This document shows positions 11,390 through 21,882 of a stretch of 64,000 nucleotides of DNA, one piece after another. A model generated the notes under the pieces. That model was not told the origin of the DNA. It made no database searches and worked only from the letters and a program-made list of their open reading frames with translations. Numbering within the stretch: position 1 is the stretch's first letter; each line of letters begins with the position of its first letter. Origin of the DNA: Cinnamomum chago (Eukaryota > Streptophyta > Magnoliopsida > Laurales > Lauraceae); the NCBI GenBank assembly GCA_038049695.1, contig CP142453.1:20092001-20156000 (forward strand), in the 5' to 3' direction. Position numbers and translations under genes: made by a program.

Positions 11390-11476
11390 GGCCATCACCG
11401 AATTGCCGATGGTCACCATTTAAGTGTCATGAATCGAGCAACAGGAATAAAGATCATGCTCTCATTAATGCTTTCA

Positions 11477-12316
11477 TTAATCTTGAAAGTGTTCTGGAGT
11501 ACAAATTAAAAGTAAAACTTCCTGAGATGCGATGTTCCATGGCCGTGGCAGCTGTCGACCATCCATATCTTCGAGTCTATAAGTTGACTGCCCAGCAATG
11601 GAAATCACTTTGAATGGTCCATACCAGTTTGGTGCCAGCTTGCCTTGATTTGATTCCTTGTCTCCCGAGAGTGTTTTCTTCAGAACTAGCTCGCCAACGG
11701 AGAACTTTCGTTCTCTAACCTTCTGGTTGTAACCTCTGGCCAACTGTTCCTGATACGCGGCCAATCTGATTGCTGCTGCTTCTCTTCGTTCATCGGCTAG
11801 ATCCAATTCTCGAGCTAGACTTGCTTCATTCTGTCCTTGATCAAAGAGTTTGGATCTCAGAGTTAGGAGGCTGATCTCTAGAGGAATGACTGCCTCCATC
11901 CTGTAAGCTAGGGAGAAAGGCGTTGCCGAAGTGGAGCGTCTCATAGTAGTTTTATAAGCCCACAGGACGCTTGTAAGTTCTTCTACCCACCTTCCTTTAA
12001 CTCGGCCAAGTCGCTTTTTCAGCTCATCAAGTACCACCATGTTAGAAATCTCTGCCTGACGATTGCTCTGAAGGTACGCTGGAGTAGAGTAGTGGTTCAT
12101 GATGCCGAACTCTTGGCAGAAGTTTCTGAAGAGGTTGGAGTCGAACTAGGTCCCGTTGTCCAAAACCAAAGCTCTTGGAATGCCGAACATTGTGATGATG
12201 TTCTTCCATACGAAATTCTTTGAGTCTTGTTCCGTGATGGAAGATAATGGTTTTTCCTCAATCCATTTGGCGAAATAGTCGGTGGCTACTATCAACCACC
12301 TTCTATTCCCCGGAGC
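11477..12316 (-). pseudogene. Integrase core and C-terminus of the Tat element
   Basis: Minus-strand remnant. The core begins with the DYFAKWIE signature near 12300-12270, then FGIPRALVLDNGT, where the next codon is a TAG stop in place of the expected Gln. It then runs STPAYLQSNRQAEISN with the conserved glutamate, followed by a long C-terminal domain (VRERKFSVGELVLKK, WYGPFKV) typical of gypsy integrases. Integrase inserts retrotransposon cDNA into host DNA. At least one frameshift separates the first part from the zinc-binding half to the right, so it is not functional. Confidence 0.85.
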
Positions 12317-13150
12317 TCAGTGAAGTGGTCCCACGATGTCCAATCTCCATTGGGCGAAAGGCCATGGGCTGGAGAGTGGACTTAGGTCTTGCGCCGGCTG
12401 ATGGTGGGAATGGGAAGACTTTTGACATTTTTCACATTTTTTAGCATATACTTGCGCATCCTTTTGCATATATGGCCACCAGTAGCCCTGACTGATGGCT
12501 CGGTATGCCAGCGATCTCCCTCCGATGTGGCTTCCGCAAATCCCTTCATGTATCTCATAGAGGAAGTTCTCGACCCTGCTTGGATGGACGCACTGGAGGT
12601 ATGAGCCTATGAATGACTTCCTGTACGACTTGCCTTTAGGGGACAACCAGAACCGGGCTGCTTTAAGTCTGATTCGGTGAGCCTCGCTTTTGTTTTCGGG
12701 GAGCTGGTCATTCTTTAGGTAGGAGATTATCGGATCCATCCAGCTCGGGCCGAAATCAAGGCAAAGGACTTCCTGAGGTGGACGGAGCTCTATACTGGGC
12801 TTCACCAACGATCCGATTTCAATGGTCCTTCTCTTTCTTACTTCAACAACGGAGGCTAAGTTAGTGAGGGCGTCGGTGTGGGAATTGGTCTCTCTGCCGA
12901 TGTGTCTAATCTCGGTCTTCTGGAACTGAGAGAGCAGCTTTTTTGCAAAGGCTAAGTAAGCGGTCATCCGGTCGTCGCGAGTTTGGTAGTCTCCAGTCAG
13001 TTGGTTTATCACCAGTTGTGAATCACTAAAGACTACTAGTTGTTGAGCTCCGAGGATTTTGGCGCTGTTTAGTCCTGCTACTAGTGCTTCGTACTCAACT
13101 TCATTGTTTGACGCCTTGAAATCCAGGGTTAGAGCCTGCTTAATGACCAA
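12317..13150 (-). pseudogene. Second (archaeal-type) RNase H and integrase zinc-binding domain
   Basis: Minus-strand open segment of 277 residues. The N-terminal part has NNEVEYEALVAGL and VVFSDSQLVINQ, the signature of the extra RNase H (aRNH) found in Tat-lineage elements after the original RNase H. The C-terminal part has the HHCC zinc-binding motif of integrase (HEGICGSH ... CEKCQKSS) and ends in WRLDIVGPLH, the start of the integrase core, before a stop. Having both this and the RNase H in the segment to the right supports the lineage call. Confidence 0.85.
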
Positions 13151-13362
13151 TCCTTCTGGAGATTGGAGGATAACGCCGGCCTCAACTTTTCTTGAAGTGT
13201 AGGATCCGTCGACGAAGACTCTTCAGGCTGAGGTGAGGGTTTGATTCTATTCGTTAGCCTCCATGGATACCTCATGCCCTCTGCCCTCCAGTTCAGTGCC
13301 GAGCTGGGTTGGTGCCGAACTCAGGGAGAACCTCACTAGGAAATCTGCCGAAACTTGGGCCT

Positions 13363-15030
13363 TTATCGCCTCCTGGGTTGATATTGAATATCGTACTGTC
13401 TTAATTCGGCAGTCCATCTGGAGACTCTTCCTGAAAAGTCGGCTTTTTTGAAAACAAATTTAAGTGAATGTTCCGTAACAACCACTATAGTGTGAGTTTG
13501 AAAATAGTGGGAGAGCTTGCGGGAGGCACTGACGAGTGCTAGCACTAGCTTCTCTAATGATAAATATCTGGTATCGGCATCAATGAGGGTTTTGCTCGTA
13601 TAATAAATTGCCTTTTGCACCTTGTCTTCCTTTTTGACGAGGACCGAGCTTACCGCATGATCCGAGACAATCAAATACAAGTACAAAACTTCTCCATGTT
13701 TCGAAGTTAAGAGTGAAGGAGGTGAAGAGTGATAGGTCTTGAGTTTCTGCAAGGCCTGGTAACATTCTGGAGTCCATTGAAATTTTAAATTTTTTCTAAG
13801 AAGCAGAAAGAAAAGCCGGCACTTATCTGAGGATCTGCTGATGAAGCGATTCAGTGCGGCAGCCATGCCAGTGAGCTTCTGGACTTCTTTCGAAGTGGTG
13901 GGACTCTGCACTCTGAGAATGATTGATATCTGGTCTGGATTAGCCTTAATCCCTCTGCGCGTGGCCAAGCTTCCAAGGAACTTGCAGGAATCGACACCGA
14001 AGGCGCACTTAGAAGCATTGAGCTTGAGCTTGAGCTTGAACCTCTTCAGGGTGTCGAAAACTTGAGCCAGGTCTTCCAAATGGTCATGTGCCTGTTTGGA
14101 CTTGACGACCATATTGTCGATGTAGACTTCGACGGTCTTACCGAGCTGATCCTGGAACATCCTGGTGACGAGTCGCTGGTAGGTGGCTCCCGCGTTCTTC
14201 AGCCCAAACTGCATCACCTTGCAACAGTAGGTGCCTCTGGGTGCTATAAAGGCGGTTTTCTCTTCGTCTGGCTCATACATTGGTATCTGGTGATAGCTGC
14301 GGTACGTGTCGAGGAAGCTCATTCTGTCATGTCCAGCGGTGGCGTCGATCATCTGATCAATCTTTGGGAGAGAGAAGCTGTCCTTGGGGCAAGCTTTGTT
14401 GAGGTTGGTAAAGTCGACGCACACTCTCCACTTGCCCGTTTTCTTCTTGACAACCACCGTGTTGGCTAATTAGGTCGGGTACTGGACTTCTCTAATCGCT
14501 CCAGCTTCCAGCAGCTTGTCCACCTCTTCGATCACGGCCTCCGTCTGTGGTACCCCAAACCTGCGAGCTCTCCGCATTACCGACTTGTGGCTAGGGTCCA
14601 CATTCAACTTGTGGCACATGACCTCGGGATCAATGCTAGGCATCTCGTAGGGCGTCCAGGCGAAGACTTCTCTATTCTGCGCAAAAAATTGGACCAATTT
14701 TGACTTTTCTGGCTCTGCAAGCTGGCTCCCAAGTAAGAAGAATCGTTCTGGATTGTTTAGGTCGATCCTGATTTCGGTCAGATCTTCCACGCTCTTCGTC
14801 TCCGGGTCCTGGCCAACCTCATCCAATTTCTTCTCCACCTCGGCCATGTTGACCTGCTTGGGCTCTCGTTCCCCAGACACTACGGCCATCAGGCACTGCT
14901 TGGCCGTCTGTTGGTATTCTCGGACTGTAATTATCTCCACCCTGCCATTTCTACCTTCCAATGGGAACTTGAGTTTCTGGTGGTGAGTAGAGGGGACTGC
15001 TTCTATACTGTGGAGCCAGGTCCTGCCCAT
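13363..15030 (-). pseudogene. Reverse transcriptase and first RNase H of the Tat element
   Basis: Two minus-strand open segments (15030-14470 and 14457-13363) separated by one in-frame stop between YPT and LANTVVVKK. Visible RT motifs are EVDKLLEAGAIREV, KWRVCVDFTNLNKACPKDS, FLDTYRSYHQI, MQFGLKNAGATYQR and VYIDNMVVKS. The catalytic box reads YIDN where an active enzyme has YIDD or YVDD, so a metal-binding aspartate is replaced. The RNase H that follows has KAIYYTSKTL and VVTEHSLKFVF. The stop and the altered catalytic residue both show inactivity. Confidence 0.9.
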
Positions 15031-15039
15031 TATTGCGTT

Positions 15040-15408
15040 TTAAGGCGATGACGCGTCAACCACCAGGAAATCCGTCATCACGGACGCTCCGCCAACTTGG
15101 ACTCTTAGAGTCACCCTCCTTTTGGGATACACCGGCTTGGCGCTAAAGCCTATCAGAGGAGTTCGGGCCTCCTGTAGGTCTTGTTCTGTGATGCCCATCC
15201 TCTTGAAGCAATCAAAATAGAGGGCCTCCGACGAACTGCCGGGGTCGACGAGGATCCTCTGCATCGTGCAGTTCTTCAGCTTCAGGGTGACAAGGAGCGG
15301 GTCGTTGTGGGGGAGCTGAACCCTTTCCAAGTCTGCATATGAGAACCAGATCTTGGGCCGCTCTCTCCGGACCCTCTTGGGAGCTAAGCCGAGTTCGGTC
15401 GTCATCAC
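15040..15408 (-). pseudogene. Aspartic protease region of the Tat element
   Basis: Minus-strand open segment of 122 residues. RILVDPGSSSEALYF is the retropepsin active-site region; active members of the group usually have D-x-G-S-S, so the motif is kept. GFSAKPVYPKRRVTLRV and MTDFLVVD follow the usual retropepsin order. It is cut from the RT segment by a stop. Confidence 0.8.
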
Positions 15409-15554
15409 CTGTTTGCTGTGGGAGGGTTGCCTAAACTCAACATGAGCTCGGTTACTTCCTCTGGGAGGGGGAGCTAAGTGAATGACATTTATGATTTTCT
15501 CGGACTCCTCACTATCTTGGCCCCTCTCATCTCGGCACAGAGCCTGGTTGTCAT

Positions 15555-16492
15555 TAGGGATGTCAATGGACCGAAGCGGGGGCTGGGGGCATGGTCTCCA
15601 TCCCCGTACCCGCTTAAAAAATCTTCGTCCATCCCCGGTCCACCCCCGCTAACGGGTATAATTTTCATCCCCATCCCCGTCCGCGGGTAAATTTATAATC
15701 CTCGTCCCCGTCCCCGCTTCCCTCGTACCCGCCTAAGCCTAAGCCTAAGCCTTTTTTTTTCTAGCCTTCCCCCAGCTTCCTTGCAACAGGAGATCACGCC
15801 TGAATCAAGGGTATGAGAAATATTATGACACTTTCAGTACACGAACATCAATAGAGAACTACTCCTAAAAAATCATATACGTAACAACGAAATCAAACCA
15901 ATCACTCCTGCCACGAACACCTGATACATACATTCCTATGAAAAACAACAACACCTAAATCACTAAATGTCATAACACCATAGGTACACTACATAAATTA
16001 ATTTTGAAATAAATTCCTAAAAAAACCCATAATAGCAAAAGTGATGCAGCAAACCTTTCTTCTTTCATTACACAACAGCCCAGGTTAATTTGCAAAAAAT
16101 AGACAAGAGCAGTCAGGCCAGTCTTCAACCAAACAAATGTCCAAAATAACACAAATAACAAATATCCAAAATACTACTTCAATCATCGGTGGTAGAATCA
16201 ATAACAAGGCTGGCTGATCGTCAGAGGAAGAGCCGAAGAGGTGGGCGGCTGAAGGAGCAAATAAATTAGGGCTAAAAGACTAAAAAGAGTATTTATATAT
16301 ATATTTATTTATTTAGCGGGTAGCGGGTACAGGGCGGGGGTAAGGGTAAGTCCATCCCCACCTCCATCCCCGCACGGGTTTATATGGGTATCCCCGTATA
16401 CGTCCACCGTCCAATACGTATAGTCCATCCCCGGTCCAAACGGGGCGGATTTGGACGAATACCCGTTTTTCCCCGGTCCATTGCCATCCCTA
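15555..16492. mobile_element. Non-autonomous hAT-like element inside gag
   Basis: 938 bp beginning TAGGGATGTCAATGGACC and ending in the inverted copy GGTCCATTGCCATCCCTA, 17 of 18 matching. Both subterminal regions are crowded with CCATCCCCG and GCGGGTA motifs, as in hAT elements that bind transposase at subterminal repeats. There is no transposase. The flanking 8-mers (GTTGTCAT left, GCGCCCGC right) do not match, so the target duplication is lost or the insertion was followed by deletion. It separates the gag zinc knuckle from the protease. Confidence 0.75.
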
Positions 16493-16500
16493 GCGCCCGC

Positions 16501-18220
16501 CTAGATATATTCCCTCAAGTGTCCGTTTTGGACGAGCTTCTCCAAGTGTGACCTCAGTATCCTGCATTTTTCGGTCTTATGTCCACCCTGTTTGTGATAT
16601 GCACAGAACCTGCTCTGATCTCGGGAGGACGGGTCTCCTTTCATGGGCCGCGACCAGCTAAAGAATGACTTTGACTTGATCTTGTTCATGATCTTGTGAA
16701 TGTGCTTCTTGAAGATGATGTTTACAGCTCTGTAGGGGTCGACGGACAACCTAGGCTTCTTAATGCCTTCCGAACTAGTTGCTGTAGCTTTCGTCGAACT
16801 GGCGGGTGTCTAGTGTCTGTCCGGCTCGTTCATTCTGAACGATCCCTTGTCCTTCTTTGAAGCTTTACCGTCTCGGCCTCCCTGCGCGATCCCGAAACTT
16901 TCCCAAGCTCGGATCTGGTCGTCCTCTTGAGCAATGTAGCGATTGACTTTGGCCATCAGTGCTGCTATGGACGTCACAGGGTCTCTGGCCAGATCTTTGC
17001 GAAGATCACTGTCTGGCAACAGGGCGTTCTGGAAGGCGAAGATTGCTACTTCGTCTTTGGAATTCTCAATCTGGCTATAGACTGTCCAGAATCGCTTGGT
17101 GAACCGAGTGATGTTCTCCTTTCGCTTCATCTTCAAGGCCATAATATCTGCATCCGTCTTCGGCATGACTCTATAGGCCTGAAACTTCTTCATGAAGGAC
17201 TGCTGGAGTTGTTGCCAACTTGAGATGGACCCCTCCAGGAGCGCGCAGAACCATTTCAGGGGGAGGTCACCCAAATTAGAGGAGAAGACTCGACAGTTCA
17301 GGTGACCTTCGTCCCCCCAAACAGACATCCTTTGGGAGAAGTGTCGAAGGTGCGCGGTCGGGACTGAAGTCCCATCATATATGACGAACCTCGAGACAGT
17401 GAACTTCCTCAGAAGGGGATAATTCCCGATGTCGCGAGAGAAAGGGGACGGGCCGAGATCTATTGACTCGCAGGCATCCCGTTGGTCTCGTGTGAGACCG
17501 GCCGCCTGATGCGCTCGTCGAGCCACTCCTGGTTGTCATATCTGGCATCTGGAATGGTCTCTGACGCCCTCCTTAAATGGCTGCGACTGGTGCTCGAGCC
17601 TTCGTCGCGAGCTCGATCACGCCTTTTTTCGTTCAGATGAGTTCTTAGATCTCTCTCGGGGGGAGCAGTATGCTTGTTACGAGAAATTCCCCCCTCGTCA
17701 TGTCGCTGTGACTGCTGCTACCTGGTTGAGCCTGTCACTCTTTCCAGCTACTGCTGGAGCTGGCTGATCAAAGCATCTTTTTCCCTTATGGTAGCATTCT
17801 GTGCTCGCATCTCCTCAAGGGTAGGGTCAAAGTCTTCATCAAGGTCTTCATCTCCGCCGTCCCCATGATGATCGAAGAGAACTGGCATGTCTACTACTGG
17901 AGACTTACTCCGCGATGGAGCTTGATCCAGCGGAGGAGCTTCTCTAGACTGCTGTCGAAGGTATCCTCACCGAGTGATGCTGCTATTCCCCTCGAAAGTG
18001 ACTCCGAGCGCAGATTATGCTCTTGGACGTTAATTGGGACGAAACCACGTTTATCGTATTCGTCTGCAACAACTTTCTTCTTCTCAGACCTCTTCTTGGC
18101 TGGAAGGATAGCAGAGGATGGTCCTGTGGGTTGTGTTTTGGATGTTTCTCCACCTTTTGCAGCTCTCTTAGTCATGATGTTAGGGAAGACTCTGCAAATC
18201 TTTCCCACGGACGACGCCAA
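16501..18220 (-). pseudogene. gag of the Tat element
   Basis: Minus-strand remnant in several frames. The N-terminal part (18220-17894) is Lys-rich. A coiled-coil stretch (LEEMRAQNATIREKDALI) follows near 17820-17750. The segment 17526-16810 contains the retrotransposon gag core (DLPLKWFCALLEGSISSW, FMKKFQA, ENITRFTKRFW). The segment 16749-16501 has the zinc knuckle CAYHKQGGHKTEKC, with C-x2-H-x4-H-x4-C spacing, the form usual in Tat gag. Gag would package the RNA. Stops and frameshifts make it non-functional. Confidence 0.85.
18209..18219 (-). other. Primer binding site of the Tat element
   Basis: On the minus strand TGGCGTCGTCC follows the LTR end CAGTTACA after the two bases AT. It differs by one base from the TGGCGCCGTC start common in Tat and Athila elements, which pairs with a tRNA 3' end (tRNA-Asp from memory). 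Confidence 0.65.
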
Positions 18221-18221
18221 T

Positions 18222-19075
18222 TGTAACTGCAGAAAACGTAACTCACAAGATTAAGGGGAGCCTTAGAGGACTTATCCGAACGACTGAAGAGCTGTTCGCT
18301 TCAGGGACTTGAAAGGGAAGAAAGAGCGGTCAAAGGATCCTGATTGTAGGCAGCACAGGGCTCTCCGATGCCTAAGTTAGAGCAGTGATAAAGATCGAAG
18401 AATGAGAGATGCAGAGTAACAACTAGGAAGTTGCATGCATGTGCACATACCTCTTTTGAACTCATGCATGCCTCTTAAAAGAAGAGTTTCCGGATTGTGG
18501 ATGGTGGGCCTGGCGACGTGACTGCTAAAATCTCATCAGCCCACAAAGTATTTAATGAGGATCCACTACATCTCACAGTGCATTAAATGAAGGTCTAATC
18601 AGCCCACATCGCATTAAATGCTAGTCACTTTGGGCCTGATCTTGACTTGACCTGTCGGCGTCAAAAGTCTCATCGGATCCTTTCTTGGGCTATGTGGCTC
18701 TGTCAGGGATTTGGTAAGGATTCTGGACGGCTAGGATGATGCGTCTGTCCCATCGGCGCGTGCTTGTATCCTGCCACATGTCCGAGGGTAGGACGTGGTT
18801 GTCAGGCCCTGTCTCGGCTGGCCGGTCGTCGTGTAGCCACAATAAAGATACGACTAAGACCGATGCGCACAACCAAGACTGAGGTGAGAATGCTAATAGC
18901 AGAGCCGAAATGAAATTAGTCGGTTCTTACCGACACTAGCTAAAAAGAGATGCCAAAACCGAGGTGGCACAAGAATAAGCACATCACTAGATCCGGATCT
19001 GAGTGGCCGAGACCCTAGTTGATGCTTTTGCTGAAATCAGGCTAAACTTTGATATAAAGGAAATGGCCCCGTACA
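18222..19075 (-). repeat. Probable 5' LTR of the Tat element
   Basis: Begins TGTAACTGCAG on the plus strand directly beside the primer binding site, so the inner end is well placed. The outer end is set at GTACA near 19075 because it would give a TG...CA element, but with no partner LTR this cannot be confirmed. There is no coding content. Confidence 0.6.
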
Positions 19076-19800
19076 ATATACCTAAGCTAGAGATGACATG
19101 CTTTTTTTTCTCCCGATAAGAGTGATTTGTATTGAAAGAAAGAAAATAGAATATGAGCTAAGGACCTCCCACGGCAGTTACAATAGATGGACCAAGGCCT
19201 GATAAAAAAGAAATTTATAAATATGTCAAAATGAAGAAAGGGAGAAAATCCATATATATATATATAATTTCATGTGTAAGGATTTAAAACAACCACGAAA
19301 TATACTATTAAATAAAAAATAAAATAAAATCATGCATCATCCTTCAACTCGATCGGAGATTTCTCGGTCATTTCTCTCAAATATAAATATGATAACACCA
19401 AATGGACAGATCATGAATATTCGTTGGTGGGAATAAAACAACAGAGGGGAATTGCAATTACTAAGAGGGAAGAGAGAGATGTTAGGGTTTATTTAGGAAT
19501 TGCAATTATCATCTTGATTTCTTTTGTTAAGAACTTTGACGACTCCAAATTTGTGATGACTTTATTTTAGCACACATTATAATCTGTAGCAACCGCCGAA
19601 CTATTCAATTTAAAATCTGTTGTATTTAAAATTTTTTTGTTAAACAACGACAAATAATATTGCACTATTATATACTACAACATTTGATTTTGCTACTATT
19701 TAAATATGAAAATATTATATTCTGCATGTATCCAAACGGGACCAAGGTATCTTTAAATTTGAATTTCCAAAATAGTTGAACTTGTGTCATACTCTTAAAT
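19076..19800. other. AT-rich spacer
   Basis: Low-complexity DNA with T-runs and an AT microsatellite near 19250-19267. No gene or clear element. Confidence 0.4.
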
Positions 19801-19804
19801 CACA

Positions 19805-20222
19805 CTATATAAAATGTGGTGAGAGTGGGCCCACCACGTGATTGATGATGGACAGCCACCCATGCTGTCAAAATAAAAGTTTGATTTGGAACCACTGTTG
19901 AAATTGATCAAAATGATTATTTGACAGTGGACCCGAATAATAAAATCAATGTACAATCAACATGACAAATCCCATCCATTGGATGGGTTCATGGCTAATC
20001 CAAACCATTTTTAGACCCCACAATATTCGTACACCTTATAAATGTGGCGAGAGTTGGCCCACCATGTAATTGAAGATGGCCAGCCTTGTAATACGATATA
20101 TATGAAAGGATGGCTGAGCTAGTTAGTGAGTGATTGAGTGGATGAGATTGGACTTGATAACAATGCTCTTGATTCAGAATAAAAATCTGATTTGGACCCA
20201 TTATTCAAACCGATCATATGAC
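19805..20222. repeat. Diverged direct duplication of about 230 bp
   Basis: Two copies begin near 19805 and 20035. Shared stretches include ATGTGG(T/C)GAGAGT, GGCCCACCA, GATTGA(T/A)GATGG and, later, AATAAAA followed by CTGATTTGGA with a GATCA motif. The GGCCCACCA-type sequence recurs elsewhere in the window (for example near 46380 and 62175), so it belongs to a dispersed family. Confidence 0.6.
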
Positions 20223-21300
20223 AGAAACCAATCCATACAAATTTCATGTCCATAATAATCGTATGCAACCAAATCCTGTCATCAGATCCATCTTTTGTAT
20301 GGAAGATACTATTAATAAAAGTTGGGTCAAGAGTCAACCTCTGGCCTGGCAAGATGGTTGGAACTTATGGTTTATACTATTAGGCCATGGGTTCGAGGTA
20401 TGGCACCAACAAATAAAAAGAAAAATTGTTGGATCAAGAAAATTTAAAGCATATAATGTTTAAAGAATAAGAATTAGAAAATGGATAAGTATCTTATTTC
20501 AAGAATATTTTAAATTTGCATTGAGATATTTTAGGTGATGAAATTAGATTAGAAAGGTAATTCCGGAATGTAGCATTGCAAAAATATAATATAATAATAA
20601 TAATAATAAAGGGTTTTACTTTTTCCTTGCCTTTTTCATGGAAATACAACTACACAGACGTGTCCCATTCAAAATTACTCCCATTAGAATAAAATCAGAA
20701 CTTGGAATCTATTTATAAGGATGCAAATGGATACCCAATTATTTGATTATCCCAAGGTTCCAAATGAAAAAAGGTGGGTTTGAAACCAAATTTATGTTTC
20801 AATTGCTAAACATGTCCGATTTCAGATCCATACGAGTCCCAATCCATGGACTTAGGACCTGACATATGAGTTTTTATTTTTATAAATTGTAGCTCAAAAT
20901 CAACTTAAATCTGACATTTATATTTCGAACTAATATTTGACATAGAGACTTAATGCAATGTTATAAATTAAATGATATCTTTATTTAAAGCAGAAAAAAA
21001 ATCCAGGAACGTATATTGAAACAAGTCTTTTGTTTGAAACCAATCTTGAAACCAAATTTAGGTTCTCTTATATTAAATGCAAGTCTAGAACCCACAAAAC
21101 TAGTTCGTAAGTCTAATCGGATCCGTCATTTAAATACGGTTTTAGTTCCGGGTCCAATATGATTTTAGTGCTAATCTGGGTCGCCTACATCAACCCAGAC
21201 CCAAACCCAGAGCGAGACCCTGACCCATTTAGGTGGTTCGAGTAGGTAACCCTAAAAAAGTAAAAATTGGGAGGACGGAAGGGAAGGTGTGGGCAGCATC
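20223..21300. other. Spacer upstream of the RRM gene
   Basis: AT-rich spacer with an AAT microsatellite near 20588-20608. No coding exon recognised. Its right end should hold the promoter of the RRM gene. Confidence 0.4.
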
Positions 21301-21310
21301 TAGGTATTTG

Positions 21311-21317
21311 TATAAAG
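21311..21317 (+). promoter_or_regulatory. Candidate TATA box of the RRM gene
   Basis: TATAAAG in a purine-rich context about 570 bp upstream of the start codon. If used, the 5' UTR would be about 540 bases and might contain an intron. CTT and GT repeats occur in the presumed leader. Confidence 0.4.
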
Positions 21318-21882
21318 GGCAAAGGGGGGAAGAGAAGATCCAGAGCCAGAAGAGGTAGGTCGAGGCGGACAGAGAATCCCGAGGCAGAGCGTCGTGCGAG
21401 AGGTACCCGAGCGAGAGAGCGAGCGAACGAGCTGCTAGGTAGGGTTTGATTGCGAGGGTCAAGAGGTCAGTGAGCGTGTCTGCAATTCCAATGTCTCCTT
21501 TCTTCTTCCCCTTTCTCATATCGACCTTTTGTCGAACACCTCATATGCCCAAAATACAATACAAAAGCAAAGGAAAGACCTTTACAATTGAGATTGATGG
21601 GTTTTTTTTTCTTCTTCTTCTATTCTATTCTCTTGGATTACATTCTTCTTCTTCTTCTATCTATCTATCTCACTATCTGTGGTTGCAAGTTGTGTGTGTG
21701 TGTGAGAAAGAGGTGTGCTTATGTGCAGGGCCTTTGGTTGTGTGTGAGAGAGCCGAGAGGGAGAGGTATTACGTATAAGGGAGAGGGAAAGAGAGGGAGA
21801 GTGTCATTTTTGTGAAAGAAGGTGAGAGGGTCCGCTTCCTTGCTCTTCCTTTTGTTCAGTCAGCTCTTTTCGGATCGTCGCC

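Larger units (their letters stand above)
5572..19075 (-). mobile_element. Decayed Ty3/gypsy retrotransposon, Tat lineage, nested and 3'-truncated
   Basis: The element reads on the minus strand from a probable 5' LTR (right) to the antisense aORF (left). The order is LTR 19075-18222, primer binding site 18219-18209, gag about 18220-16501, protease 15408-15040, RT and RNase H 15030-13363, second RNase H and integrase 13150-11477, a 58 bp tandem array 11389-11099, and an opposite-strand coiled-coil ORF 5572-10726. Two RNase H domains, the C-H-H-C gag knuckle, and an antisense ORF with tandem repeats between integrase and the 3' end are established features of the Tat group. Frames are broken by stops, frameshifts and two insertions. 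No second LTR copy is seen on the left, so the 3' LTR is missing. The right boundary is approximate, chosen at GTACA as a plausible inverted LTR end. Confidence 0.85.

Noticed and set aside
16501..18220. A host gene or a virus in place of a retrotransposon
   Set aside because: The gag, protease, RT, RNase H and integrase order with PBS and LTR identifies a Ty3/gypsy retrotransposon. No movement protein or envelope motif was seen.
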